64,000 bases of DNA from Kribbella pittospori. GTDB taxonomy: Bacteria > Actinomycetota > Actinomycetes > Propionibacteriales > Kribbellaceae. The stretch covers positions 62,001 through 126,000 of the forward strand of contig NZ_SJKB01000013.1 in assembly GCF_004331465.1 (NCBI RefSeq), in the 5' to 3' direction. A program made the position numbers and the translations under genes. The notes under the pieces were generated by a model, which was not told the origin of the DNA, ran no database searches, and saw only the letters and a list, made by a program, of their open reading frames with translations. Of this stretch, positions 1 through 7,976 are shown piece by piece. The first letter of the stretch is position 1. Each line of letters opens with the position of its first letter.

Positions 1-153
1 TGGCCGGGCTGGGACTACCCGTTCTCCGCGCGGGCGGACGCTGGCGGAGGGCGGGCAGCCGGGCGCGGGGTGTTGCCGAGGGCATCCGCGGCTCACGGCC
101 GCGGAGTGTCGACGCCGGATCCGCGAGGTCGGCCTGGCCGAGCGAGGCTGTGC

Positions 154-187
154 AGCGGGCGGGAGTGGGCAGCGGGCGGGAGTGGGC
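154..187. repeat. Two tandem copies of a 17-bp GC-rich unit
   Basis: The unit AGCGGGCGGGAGTGGGC is present twice head to tail (154-170 and 171-187) with no mismatch. No function is apparent; it lies in the non-coding DNA left of parS. Confidence 0.7.
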
Positions 188-523
188 AGGTGCTCGGCAG
201 GGACCGTGAGGAGAGCTGAGGTGTGAGGGGGCGCTGCGCATCAGGAACCCGGGCGAGAAGGCCGACAGGTCGGAACCTCGAACGGCCGTTGGGTCGGCGA
301 GGCTGGCGTCCGGAACTGCCGGATTCCTCTGTGTGCGGGATTCTTAGCGAGGTGCGGGGCTGCCGCTTCTAGCCGTTGGCGTCGAGAGCAGGGCGGCGAC
401 ACGCTGCGCGAAGGTGCTTAGGATCGCGTTGGGGGAGGAATTCTGGGGGTTCGGGTGCGGGCCTGGTCTCGAACCGATCCGCGCGGGATTTGTCGACAAA
501 GCTATTTGGGGACTTGCGGCGAA

Positions 524-539
524 TGTTTCATGTGAAACA
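524..539. other. parS: parS chromosome-segregation site (ParB binding)
   Basis: The 16-mer TGTTTCATGTGAAACA differs from the widely conserved bacterial parS palindrome TGTTTCACGTGAAACA at one central base. The dyad extends outward to 521-542 (GAA on the left, TTC on the right). ParB nucleates on such sites to condense the origin region. The nearby trx/cwlM/sigM gene order normally sits beside parAB, which supports the call. No second copy was noticed in the window. Confidence 0.85.
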
Positions 540-637
540 TTCGGGCGTGGGCGGCTTTGATGAGGTGGCTGGCGGGGAGCTTGGCGTCGGTGAGGGCCTA
601 CGGCGAGGGACCAGTCGATCGCCCCAGTTGAGGCGTA

Positions 638-766
638 TCAGTCGAGGCCGGTCAGGTTCTCCCAGTACACGGAGGGAAGAGGCGCGTACCGGGAGCCGCG
701 GTCGCCGATGTCGGGCTTGCGGACGTCGACCGAGTTGGTGGCCGCAGTGGCATTTGAGTGTGTCAT
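638..766 (-). CDS. Possible 42-residue small protein, unknown function
   Basis: An ATG-started frame encodes 42 residues ending in a compact aromatic/proline-rich tail (RYAPLPSVYWENLTGLD). About 36 of 42 third codon positions are G or C, closer to neighbouring genes than to chance, but there is no clear Shine-Dalgarno sequence. The frame can be extended upstream to a GTG at 844, giving 68 residues of more random composition. The tail loosely recalls the C-terminal half of DUF397 proteins (VR, then an aromatic, then W-x-x-L/F). A very small peptide gene is possible, but so is chance. Confidence 0.3.
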   Translation of the reverse strand: MTHSNATAATNSVDVRKPDIGDRGSRYAPLPSVYWENLTGLD

Positions 767-1113
767 CGAGATCGTGATGGCCGAGGTGTCGAGGCGCGGT
801 GGCGTCGGCGCCGCGACAGGCCTAGGGGAGCGCCTCGTCGACACGGGAGCAAGCTAGCTGAGAACTTGTCGCCAGGTGACCTCACGAGGCGACAAGACCC
901 CGTACGTCCGATGGCAAGCGAAGCGCGGCAGCTCGAGCTTGGCGCCTATCGGGGACTGTCAGACACAGACTCACCAGGATGCGAAGGGCGAGGCCGATTG
1001 TCCCAGGCGTGCGTGGCTAGCTGGTTTCAGCTGGCGCGGTTTGCCTGGGTGATGTCGTTGAGGGCTTGGCACGAGGGACAAGCTGAGGCCGCCGCGAGAG
1101 GGCGGCTGCGGGA
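767..1113. other. Gap without a recognisable gene
   Basis: Open frames on both strands here are low-complexity, arginine-rich and overlap one another. None resembles a known protein and none has a convincing ribosome-binding site. Only the optional N-terminal extension of the 638-766 frame reaches into it. Confidence 0.4.
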
Positions 1114-1467
1114 TTAGCGGCCTACAAGTTCGTGGGTGGTTTTGCGTTCGGCGTAGAAGGAGAGGAAGGGGATGGTGCCGGCCAGGGCCATCAGGACCAG
1201 GCGGGGGAGGGACCATCGGACTCGGCGGAAGAGGTCGAAGGTGCCGAGTAGGTAGATGACGTACAGGAAGCCGTGGAGGGGGCCTACGACGTCCATTGCG
1301 CTGGGGTCGTCGGCGAGGTACTTCAGGGGCATTGCGACGAACAGCAGCACCAGCAGCATGACACCGACGATGTAGGCGATCACGCGATACCGGGTGAGTG
1401 CACCGCGGACGGCCGGCGTGAGTGGCTGCGGGGTGGCGGAGGTGGCGGGGTCGGCTGGTGAGGTCAC
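1114..1467 (-). CDS. DUF3817 family integral membrane protein
   Basis: The 117-residue protein has a polar N-terminus of about 25 residues. Three hydrophobic segments follow, at about 29-48, 62-76 and 87-103, with the signature GPLHGFLYVIYLLGTFDL in the second. This is the typical length and pattern of the DUF3817 membrane family found across actinobacteria, whose function is unknown. The GTG start has no clear ribosome-binding site, so the mRNA may be leaderless. It stands alone, with the repeat tract upstream and no gene within 500 bases. Confidence 0.85.
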   Translation of the reverse strand: MTSPADPATSATPQPLTPAVRGALTRYRVIAYIVGVMLLVLLFVAMPLKYLADDPSAMDVVGPLHGFLYVIYLLGTFDLFRRVRWSLPRLVLMALAGTIPFLSFYAERKTTHELVGR

Positions 1468-2044
1468 GCTGAAACGGTACCGCTCGACTCCACAGCCCCA
1501 CCGGCCCGGTCACCTTCACCAGTAGGCCGACCACCGGACCGACCATCGGTCCTGTCATGCGAGCCGTCATCGGACCCGTCTACCCCATCGGCCCGGTCAC
1601 CTTCACCACAGGCCCACTACTCGACTCACCATCGGTCTCTCGTTCAGACCCGGCAGACTTCGCGGCTTGGTCGCCGTCATCACCAGGCCGACGACCGGAT
1701 CGACCAGCGGTCACCTCACACGAGCCGTCATCGGACCCGTCTACCCCATCGGTTCGGTCACCCTCGCTACCAGGCTCATCACCGGATCGACCATCGGTCC
1801 CGAGATCGGTCCCCTCAGCCTCCGCGTCTGGGTCCCCGTCGCTACCAGGCTCACCACTGGATCGACCATCGGTCGTGTTATGCGAGCCCTAGTCGGATCG
1901 GTGAGCCGCAGTGGCCCGGGCGGCTTCGCCAGGCTGACGAGCGGACCACCATCAGTCCAACGGGGTCCCGTCAGCCTTCTGCGTCTAAGCCCCCATCGCC
2001 AGCCGGCTCACCTCCGGATCGACCTCGGTCCTGTCATGCGAGCC
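1468..2044. repeat. Degenerate repeat tract between SURF1 and DUF3817 genes
   Basis: No gene is supported here. A 32-bp block at 1560-1591 recurs exactly at 1721-1752, and a 61-bp block at 1880-1940 recurs at 2036-2096 with one mismatch. The offsets are 161 and 156 bp, and shorter variants of motifs such as CACCGGATCGACCATCGGTC fill the space between. The last copy runs past the SURF1 stop codon (2045-2047). The organisation suggests tandem duplication of a roughly 155-160-bp unit followed by decay. Confidence 0.75.
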
Positions 2045-2965
2045 CTAGTCGGATCGGTGAGCCGCAGTGGCCCGGGCGCCTTCGCCAGGCTGACGATCGG
2101 ACCCGTCAGCAGTCGCGTCGTCCGAAGCGTCGTCGGACCTGTCAGCCCCACCGCCCCCGGCGCCGTCACCGGCGGGCTCACCGTCGGACCCGCCATCGGT
2201 TCCGTCGGCTGAGTCGTTGGGCTCTGCTTCGGTTCGGTGGGCGTCGGTGACCATTCGCCACCACATCCAGAGGGTGAAGGCGGCGAAGATCCACCATTGG
2301 AAGGCGTAGGCGACGTTGCGGAGGCCGGCGTGGTCGGTGGGAGGCGGGGGCGGGGGTACTACGGCTGGGGCGGGGGAAGGTACGGCGCCGGACTCGACTG
2401 ACGACTGGATGACGAAGGCGTCGTACAAGCGGTAGTCGACCAGGTGGACGATCGTTGGGATGCGTAGCGAGGACAGGACGCGGCCCTTGGCGGCGTCGGC
2501 GGAGGAGTCTTCGGCCTCGGAGGCCGTGACCGTTCCTGTCAGCTTCACCGGGCCTGTGGGTGCCGTCGCGGCCGGATCGTTGACCGAGGCAACCCAACCG
2601 CGGACGACCATCACGGCACCCGAACCGTCAACCATCAGAGGGGTTGCGACCCAGAACCCGTCCCGATCACCCTGCCGCCGATCTGCGATGAAGACCTGAT
2701 CCGCACCGGGCGCCCAAGTACCGCTCACGGTCACGCGCCGGCCGACAGCCTTCGACGGGAGACCCTCGTCGATCGAGAAGAGCGACTGCAACGCGACCGG
2801 CTCACCCTCGGCTCGCTTGGCCGTGGCCGCGTCGGTCTTCGACTGGTACACGTCCAACTGCCAAACGCCCAGCACGGACATCACCGCAGCAATGGCCAAT
2901 GCCAACAGCAACAATCCGGACCACCGCGGCGTCAGCACCGTCCGCCACAGCGGCCGTCCATCCAT
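2045..2965 (-). CDS. SURF1 family cytochrome oxidase assembly protein
   Basis: This 306-residue membrane protein has the SURF1 plan. A first membrane segment lies at about 14-36, followed by a large extracytoplasmic domain with GTWAPGADQVFIADR and WVATPLMVDG-type motifs. A proline run comes next, and then a second membrane helix (AFQWWIFAAFTLWMWW). SURF1 proteins help haem insertion into aa3-type oxidases. ATG 2965 is preferred over an upstream GTG because it follows a GAGG box and lies 7 bases after the stop of the ligase gene. The last 55 or so residues are a Gly/Asp/Ala-rich low-complexity tail encoded by repeat-like DNA, which suggests recent 3' extension. Confidence 0.9.
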   Translation of the reverse strand: MDGRPLWRTVLTPRWSGLLLLALAIAAVMSVLGVWQLDVYQSKTDAATAKRAEGEPVALQSLFSIDEGLPSKAVGRRVTVSGTWAPGADQVFIADRRQGDRDGFWVATPLMVDGSGAVMVVRGWVASVNDPAATAPTGPVKLTGTVTASEAEDSSADAAKGRVLSSLRIPTIVHLVDYRLYDAFVIQSSVESGAVPSPAPAVVPPPPPPTDHAGLRNVAYAFQWWIFAAFTLWMWWRMVTDAHRTEAEPNDSADGTDGGSDGEPAGDGAGGGGADRSDDASDDATADGSDRQPGEGARATAAHRSD

Positions 2966-2972
2966 CAGGACC

Positions 2973-3923
2973 TCAACAACGAGCCGCGGCCGCAGCCAGC
3001 AGGTCGCGGCACAGCACACCCAGCTCGATGCCCGCGGCCTCGGCTGCCAACGGCACCAACGACGTCTCCGTCATCCCTGGAGCGACGTTGACCTCCAGGA
3101 ACCAAGGCACTCCCGAAGCGTCCACGACCAGGTCCGACCGCGACAGATCGCGCAGCCCCAGCGCCTCATGGGCCGTGACCGCCGCCGAAGCACACGCGGC
3201 CGCGACGCCATCGCCCAGCTGAGCCGGTACGACGAACTGCGTCGCGCCGGCGGTGTAGCGGGCCTCGTAGTCGTAGAACCCGGAATCCGGCCGGATCTCC
3301 ACCGCAGGAAGCGCGCGCGGCCCGTCGCCCGTGTCGACCACGGTCACCGCGATCTCGGTCCCGTGGATGTACTGCTCGATCAGGGCGACCGGCCCATAGG
3401 CGTAGCAGTTCACCATCGCCGATGGCAGCTCCTCGGCCGACCGCACGATCGACGCACCGAGCGCCGAACCACCGCGGGCCGGCTTCACCACCAGCGGCAG
3501 CCCGATCTGGTGGATCACCGCCTCCATCAGCGCGGCGGCGCCCAGCTCGCGGAACGTCTCGTGCCCGAGCACCACAGACGAGGGTGTCTGCAGTCCGGCA
3601 GCGCCAACCATGGTGGACGCGACCGGCTTGTCGAAGGCAGTCCGGCACGCCGCCGCGTCGGCGCCGACGTACGGAACGCCGTACAGGTCGAGGACCTGGC
3701 GGAGCGCGCCGTCCTCGCCGGTGACGCCGTGCAGGACGGGGAAGACCGCGTCCGGCGGATCGTCGCGGAGCCGTTCGACCAGGTTCGCGTCGACGTCACG
3801 CTGCTCGACCTCGACGCCGACGCTGCGCAGGGCGTCGGCGACCCGTCGGCCGGACCGGAGCGAGACGTCCCGCTCGTGTGACAGTCCGCCTGCCAGTACC
3901 AGCACTCGACCCAGATCACTCAT
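2973..3923 (-). CDS. D-alanine--D-alanine ligase family ATP-grasp enzyme
   Basis: The 316-residue protein has the Ddl N-terminal motif (GGLSHERDVSLRSG) and the ATP-grasp core (VVKPARGGSALGAS). The C-terminal metal/substrate loop EVNVAPGMTETS replaces the usual N-x-x-PG-x-T-x-x-S. Ddl enzymes make the D-Ala-D-Ala dipeptide for peptidoglycan. At 316 residues it is on the short side, like the DdlB class, and it may be a second, origin-linked paralogue rather than the main enzyme. ATG 3923 is chosen; an in-frame GTG at 3941 is an alternative. It shares an operon with the SURF1 gene 7 bases downstream. Confidence 0.8.
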   Translation of the reverse strand: MSDLGRVLVLAGGLSHERDVSLRSGRRVADALRSVGVEVEQRDVDANLVERLRDDPPDAVFPVLHGVTGEDGALRQVLDLYGVPYVGADAAACRTAFDKPVASTMVGAAGLQTPSSVVLGHETFRELGAAALMEAVIHQIGLPLVVKPARGGSALGASIVRSAEELPSAMVNCYAYGPVALIEQYIHGTEIAVTVVDTGDGPRALPAVEIRPDSGFYDYEARYTAGATQFVVPAQLGDGVAAACASAAVTAHEALGLRDLSRSDLVVDASGVPWFLEVNVAPGMTETSLVPLAAEAAGIELGVLCRDLLAAAAARC

Positions 3924-4057
3924 CACAAATATCCCGATCACTCGTGGGCGACTCCGGCACGGTCGCCGGTCCCGAGGCCCACTGGAACGGTACCGCTACC
4001 GCGTCAAGGACCCCCGGCCGCCCGCAGATCCATTGCGCAACCTTTGCGCACTGGCTA

Positions 4058-5368
4058 TCAGGTCAGCTCCGGACCCGGGGCGTCGTACCCGTGCCCGGCG
4101 CCGGGTGGCAGCGGGCCGAAGGTCTGCCGGAGCTCGAGCTCCTCGTGGATCACCGCGGCCAGCCGGCCGACGCCTTCGGTGATCCGCTCCGGCGTCGGAT
4201 GACAGTACGACAGTCGCATGCACTGCGACCCGAAACCGTCGGCGAAGAAGGCGGTTCCCGGTACGTAGGCCACCCGCGCGGTGACCGCGCGCGGCAGCAT
4301 CGCCTTCGCGTCCAGCCCGTCCGGCAGGGTCAGCCAGACGTAGAACCCGCCGCCCGGCCTGGTCCAGGTCGTTGCCGCGGGCATCTTTTCCGTCAGCGCC
4401 GCCAGCATTGCGTCGCGGCGCTCCCGATACATCTCCCGGAACTGCTTCACCTGCCCGAGCCAGTCATGCCGGGTCAGGTACGACGAGATCGCGAGCTGAC
4501 TGAAGACCGGTGGGCACAGGGTCGCGGATTCCTGCGCCAGCACGAGTTTCTCGCGTACGGCGTGCGGCGCGACCGCCCAGCCGACCCGGAAGCCCGGCGC
4601 GAACGTCTTCGAGAACGAACCGAGGTAGATCACGCCCTCGCGGTCGTCGGCACGCAGCGCCCGCTGCGGCTCACCGTCGAAGCCGAGCAACCCGTACGGG
4701 TTGTCCTCCAGCACCAGCAGATCGGCGCGCTGACAGATCTCCAGCACGCGCGAACGCCGCTCGTTGGACAGCGAGACACCGGCCGGATTGTGGAAGTTCG
4801 GGATCGTGTAGAAGAACTTGATCCGCTTGCCGGCCGCACGCACGGCTGTGATCGCCTGCTCGAGCGCCTCCGGTACGACGCCGTCGTCGTCCATCGCGAC
4901 GTGGACGACCTCGCACTGGTACGCACGGAAGACACCGAGGGCACCGACGTACGACGGAGCCTCGCAGATCACCACGTCGCCCGGGTCGCAGAACACACGG
5001 GTGACCAGGTCGACGGCCTGCTGGCTCCCGACCGTGACGACGACGTCGTCCGGGTGGGCGTCGATCCCCTCCAGCCGCATCACGTCGCAGATCTGATCCC
5101 GCAGTACCGGATCGCCCTGGCCGGAGCCGTACTGCATCGCCACCGCACCGTTGTCGATCACCAGGTCGCGGACCGCGCCGCCGACCACGTCGAGGGGGAG
5201 TCCACCGATGTTCGGCATGCCGCCGGCCAGCGAGACCACCTCGGGCCTGCTGGCGACCGAGAACAGTGCCCGGATCTCGGATGCGGTCATGCCCTTGGTC
5301 CGTGCTGCGTACCGGTCGACGTAGTTGTCGAGACGGGTCTGCCGGACATCAGGCACGTCAGCACTCAC
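4058..5368 (-). CDS. PLP-dependent class I/II aminotransferase (2-aminoadipate/aromatic type)
   Basis: This 436-residue fold-type I enzyme shows the cofactor lysine in SFSKTFAPGFRVGW and upstream motifs such as VSLAGGMPN and FYTIPNFHNPAG. The pattern is that of the LysN/2-aminoadipate transaminase group without a GntR DNA-binding domain. The substrate cannot be fixed from sequence. GTG 5368 is selected because a GGAG box precedes it by about 8 bases; the upstream extension is arginine-rich filler. It is followed after about 130 bases by the ligase gene on the same strand. Confidence 0.85.
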   Translation of the reverse strand: MSADVPDVRQTRLDNYVDRYAARTKGMTASEIRALFSVASRPEVVSLAGGMPNIGGLPLDVVGGAVRDLVIDNGAVAMQYGSGQGDPVLRDQICDVMRLEGIDAHPDDVVVTVGSQQAVDLVTRVFCDPGDVVICEAPSYVGALGVFRAYQCEVVHVAMDDDGVVPEALEQAITAVRAAGKRIKFFYTIPNFHNPAGVSLSNERRSRVLEICQRADLLVLEDNPYGLLGFDGEPQRALRADDREGVIYLGSFSKTFAPGFRVGWAVAPHAVREKLVLAQESATLCPPVFSQLAISSYLTRHDWLGQVKQFREMYRERRDAMLAALTEKMPAATTWTRPGGGFYVWLTLPDGLDAKAMLPRAVTARVAYVPGTAFFADGFGSQCMRLSYCHPTPERITEGVGRLAAVIHEELELRQTFGPLPPGAGHGYDAPGPELT

Positions 5369-5567
5369 TGAGCCACTCCATGGACGGTGATCGAGGGAAG
5401 TCACCAGGCTACGCCGCGCAGCCCGAGTGTGCCTGGGCTGTGGAACGGCGTGACCTCTCACTACCATGCCTTATAGGGGCAGGTTCCGACCATGCCGCGG
5501 ATTGGCTGCTGAGACAGTCCGCGGTCGGGTGCGGCCTGAGAGGTGGAGCGGAAGGCAGGAATCTGGG

Positions 5568-5756
5568 ATGAGCGTGGGCAAGGCTGCCGGCTGGACGCTC
5601 GGCGGACTGCTACTGGGTGTGCTGGCCGGTTTCGCCGGCGAGCTCTTCCGGCGGCAACCGGCCGCCAAGGTGCAGCAACGGTACGTCGCCCCGGAGGCGA
5701 CCGAGACCCCGGACGTGCGGGCAGCGGCTCCCACTCCGGCTCCGGCGGCCCGATGA
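5568..5756 (+). CDS. Small single-pass membrane protein
   Basis: The 62-residue protein has one membrane helix (about 8-25, WTLGGLLLGVLAGFAGELF) followed by a short cytoplasmic or exposed Pro/Ala-rich tail. No family was recognised. A short overlapping frame starts at 5753 on the ATGA stop-start junction and could encode 29 basic residues up to 5842. That frame ends exactly where the acetyltransferase begins, so the three frames would be linked by overlaps, but the middle one may be chance. Confidence 0.6.
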   Translation: MSVGKAAGWTLGGLLLGVLAGFAGELFRRQPAAKVQQRYVAPEATETPDVRAAAPTPAPAAR

Positions 5757-5841
5757 GCCGCAGGGGGACACCCAAGGTGACGAAGCTAACAGGCAGGACG
5801 CCGCCCCACCGGACACCGGGCACCGCGGACCGGACGCGCTG

Positions 5842-6498
5842 ATGGCCCGACGGCTGGAACCGCTGACGCTCGCCAATCTCGGCGAGCTGCCGGTGCCGTG
5901 CCGTGACTGTGTGTTCTGGGAGCTCGACCCGGTCGCCGCCAAGCAGGCCGACCGCAACGGCGACACCGGCCTCGAGAAGGAGGCCTGGCTGTCACAGCTA
6001 CTGCTCGACTGGGGTACCGCGGGCGTCGTCCTGTACGTCGACGACGAGCCGGCCGGGTTCGCGGTGTACGCCCCGGCGACGTACCTGCCGAGGATCCAGG
6101 CGTTCCCGACCGCGCCGGTCAGCCCGGACGCCGTCGTACTCGCGACCGGGCGGATCCTGCCGCGCTACCTCGGCCTCGGACTGGGCAAGATCCTCGTCCA
6201 GGCGGTGGCGAAGGATGTGCTCAAGCGTGGGTTCCGGGCCGTCGAGGCGTTCGGCGACTCCAGGTGGGACGGGCCGGGCTGTGTCTGGCCGACCGAGTTC
6301 CTCCGTGCGGTCGGCTTCGGCGTCGTCCGCGAGCACCCACGGAATCCCAGGCTGAGGCTGGATCTGCGCTCAGCGGTGACGTGGCGCAGCGAGATGGAGG
6401 CCGCGGTGGAGCGGCTGATGGGCGCGATCAGGCCCGAGCACTCACCGCCCAAGCCGGTCACGGTCCGGGACGCCCTCACCCGTACGCCGAGTCCCTGA
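5842..6498 (+). CDS. GNAT family N-acetyltransferase (parB-proximal type)
   Basis: The 218-residue protein starts MARRLEPLTLANL and carries an N-terminal segment with CRDCVFWELDP, an acetyl-CoA binding region (RYLGLGLGKILVQAVAKD) and EAFGDSRW. Proteins of this plan sit between cwlM/trxA and parB in mycobacteria and streptomycetes. Target unknown. The start has no strong ribosome-binding site and abuts the end of a small upstream frame, suggesting translational coupling. It probably runs on into the DUF2784 gene 12 bases later. Confidence 0.8.
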   Translation: MARRLEPLTLANLGELPVPCRDCVFWELDPVAAKQADRNGDTGLEKEAWLSQLLLDWGTAGVVLYVDDEPAGFAVYAPATYLPRIQAFPTAPVSPDAVVLATGRILPRYLGLGLGKILVQAVAKDVLKRGFRAVEAFGDSRWDGPGCVWPTEFLRAVGFGVVREHPRNPRLRLDLRSAVTWRSEMEAAVERLMGAIRPEHSPPKPVTVRDALTRTPSP

Positions 6499-6510
6499 GG
6501 CGGGGTCGCG

Positions 6511-6903
6511 ATGATCTGGCGTTTCCTCGCGGACGTGATGGTCGTGGTGCACGCCGCGTTCCTGCTGTTCTTCGTCCTCGGCGGATTCCTGGCCTGGAAA
6601 TGGCCCAAGGTGATCTGGGCGCACCTGGCCGTCGTGGTGTGGAGCGCCTCGATCGTGGTCTTCGACTACGAGTGCCCGTTCACCGACGTGGAGAAGTTCT
6701 TCCTGCGCAAGGGCGGCGAGACTCCGTACGAGGCGGGGTACATCAACCACTACCTCAACGGCACCCTGTGGCCGCAAGGCCAGACACCGGCCGCGGAGAA
6801 GGTCGGCTTCGCCCTCGTGGTCATCTCCTACGTCGGCTTCTTCGTCCTGCGGCACCGTCGGAACACCAAGCTCAGGGGACAGTCAGTGGGACCCCGGACG
6901 TGA
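6511..6903 (+). CDS. DUF2784 family membrane protein
   Basis: The protein has 130 residues with hydrophobic segments at about 5-28, 32-52 and 96-112 and the conserved FDYECPFTDVEKFFLRKGG and INHYLNGTLWP stretches of DUF2784. Function is unknown. The ATG follows a GAGGCGGGG box. It lies directly downstream of the acetyltransferase and is probably co-transcribed. Confidence 0.85.
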   Translation: MIWRFLADVMVVVHAAFLLFFVLGGFLAWKWPKVIWAHLAVVVWSASIVVFDYECPFTDVEKFFLRKGGETPYEAGYINHYLNGTLWPQGQTPAAEKVGFALVVISYVGFFVLRHRRNTKLRGQSVGPRT

Positions 6904-6933
6904 TCGGGTCCCGGCATCCCCATACTGGAAGAC

Positions 6934-7587
6934 GTGTCCAGCACCAGTACGCCGGTTGACGCGTACCTGACCGCACTCGGCAAGGCGCTGCCCGGCCCGC
7001 GCCGGCGGAAGGCCGACCTGCTCGCCGAGGCGCGGGACCACCTGGTCGACGCGACCGAGGCCTTCGAGGCCGACGGACTCGACCGGGACGAGGCCGAGCG
7101 CGAGGCGGTGGCCGACTTCGGTGAGCTGTCCGACGTCGTCCCCGGCTATCGCGCCGATCTCGCGGTCAGCCAGAGCCGGCGGACCGCGATGATGCTGTTC
7201 CTGGCGCTGATCATCCAGCCGATCGTCTGGCAGGAAGGCGTCTGGAGCTGGAACCAGGACCCGGCGACGCCGAACCCGGTGAACGAGTTCCTGCAGTCGT
7301 TCGTCCGGACCGTGGGCATGTTCGCGATCGCCGGCGCGGTCGTGGCTGTCATCGCGGCCGGCATCGGCCTGCGCAACGCGTTCGTCCGCCAGCACCTCAC
7401 TCGCGTTACGGCAGTCTTCGCCCTGGTCAGCGCCGTCGTGATCAGCCTGATCGGTGTCGCCATGTCGGCGACCGGCGGTCGCACGCCCGACCTCCCCGCG
7501 TTCGGGGTCGTCGGGGCGTTCGTCGTTCTGCCGCTGGCGTTCGTCGGTCTTCAGGCCGGCCGTTGCCTACGCCTGGCCCGGGCGTAG
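6934..7587 (+). CDS. Four-helix membrane protein with permease-prefix-like N-terminus (PadR partner)
   Basis: The N-terminal 75 residues are a charged helical domain (DAYLTALGKALPGPRRRKADLL, EAEREAVADFGEL) like the permease-prefix/HAAS domain. Four hydrophobic segments follow, at about 83-100, 125-147, 160-178 and 190-210. Such proteins are usually encoded with a PadR regulator, as here, and are thought to be part of envelope-stress or transport circuits. GTG start; a TANNNT-like hexamer just upstream suggests a leaderless transcript. The 3' end overlaps the convergent padR gene by 21 bases. Confidence 0.7.
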   Translation: MSSTSTPVDAYLTALGKALPGPRRRKADLLAEARDHLVDATEAFEADGLDRDEAEREAVADFGELSDVVPGYRADLAVSQSRRTAMMLFLALIIQPIVWQEGVWSWNQDPATPNPVNEFLQSFVRTVGMFAIAGAVVAVIAAGIGLRNAFVRQHLTRVTAVFALVSAVVISLIGVAMSATGGRTPDLPAFGVVGAFVVLPLAFVGLQAGRCLRLARA

Positions 7588-7893
7588 AACGCCTTCCACC
7601 ACAGCCCGGAAGGTCAGCCACTCCTGCTTGCCTGAGGCAAGCATCTTCTGGCCGGCCGAGGTGAGCTGGTACGTCCGCCGCTTCCGGCCGCCGACCGTGC
7701 TCCACTCGCTGGCCAGGTAGCCGGCCCGCTCCAGCCGCCGAAGCGCCGGGTACAGCGTGCCGGTGGGCAGGTCGAGCTCGCCGCCGCTGCGCTCCAGCAG
7801 GGCTTCCATGATCGCGTAGCCGTGCAGCGGTTCGGGCTCGACGACCGCCAGGATCATCGGGTCCAGGTGCCCACGCAGCGCATCCGCCTTCAT
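7567..7893 (-). CDS. PadR family transcriptional regulator
   Basis: The 108-residue protein has the PadR winged helix: LDPMILAVVEPEPLHGYAIMEALLE, then PTGTLYPALRRLERAGYL and RRTYQLTSAGQKML. PadR proteins are ligand-responsive repressors of exporters. It is divergent from the MMPL exporter gene at 7977, and two identical GTAG-N5-CTAC repeats lie in the intergenic region, one directly in front of its own start codon. Autorepression and repression of the exporter are therefore likely. No ribosome-binding site precedes the ATG. Confidence 0.9.
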   Translation of the reverse strand: MKADALRGHLDPMILAVVEPEPLHGYAIMEALLERSGGELDLPTGTLYPALRRLERAGYLASEWSTVGGRKRRTYQLTSAGQKMLASGKQEWLTFRAVVEGVLRPGQA

Positions 7894-7906
7894 GTAGCCA
7901 GTCTAC
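7894..7906. promoter_or_regulatory. Putative PadR operator 1
   Basis: GTAG-CCAGT-CTAC is a 4-5-4 inverted repeat directly adjoining the padR start codon. It matches operator 2 in both arms and in spacing. A repressor bound here would block padR expression. The assignment rests on position and symmetry only. Confidence 0.5.
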
Positions 7907-7937
7907 TCATATGCCTGCTACTGTCGAGAGGCAACAT

Positions 7938-7950
7938 GTAGTCAATCTAC
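7938..7950. promoter_or_regulatory. Putative PadR operator 2
   Basis: GTAG-TCAAT-CTAC lies 26 bases upstream of the MMPL start codon, with the same arms and spacing as operator 1 and a similar AT-rich flank (CTACTTAT versus CTACTCAT). It is well placed to overlap the exporter promoter. Confidence 0.5.
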
Positions 7951-7976
7951 TTATCAGGATGTGAGGAGGCCCGGCG

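Larger units (their letters stand above)
1..637. other. Non-coding stretch upstream of the DUF3817 gene, carrying parS
   Basis: No reading frame here has convincing coding character; the ones that open are arginine-rich and look like random translation of GC-rich DNA. The stretch holds a 17-bp tandem duplication (154-187) and a parS-like palindrome (524-539). In related actinobacteria the DNA around parB/parA and the origin has this kind of gene-poor spacing, so parB may begin just left of the window; that is inference. Confidence 0.5.

Noticed and set aside
3878..5371. Plus-strand open frame of nearly 500 codons
   Set aside because: Antisense to the PLP aminotransferase and ligase genes, with codon bias expected from mirror reading.
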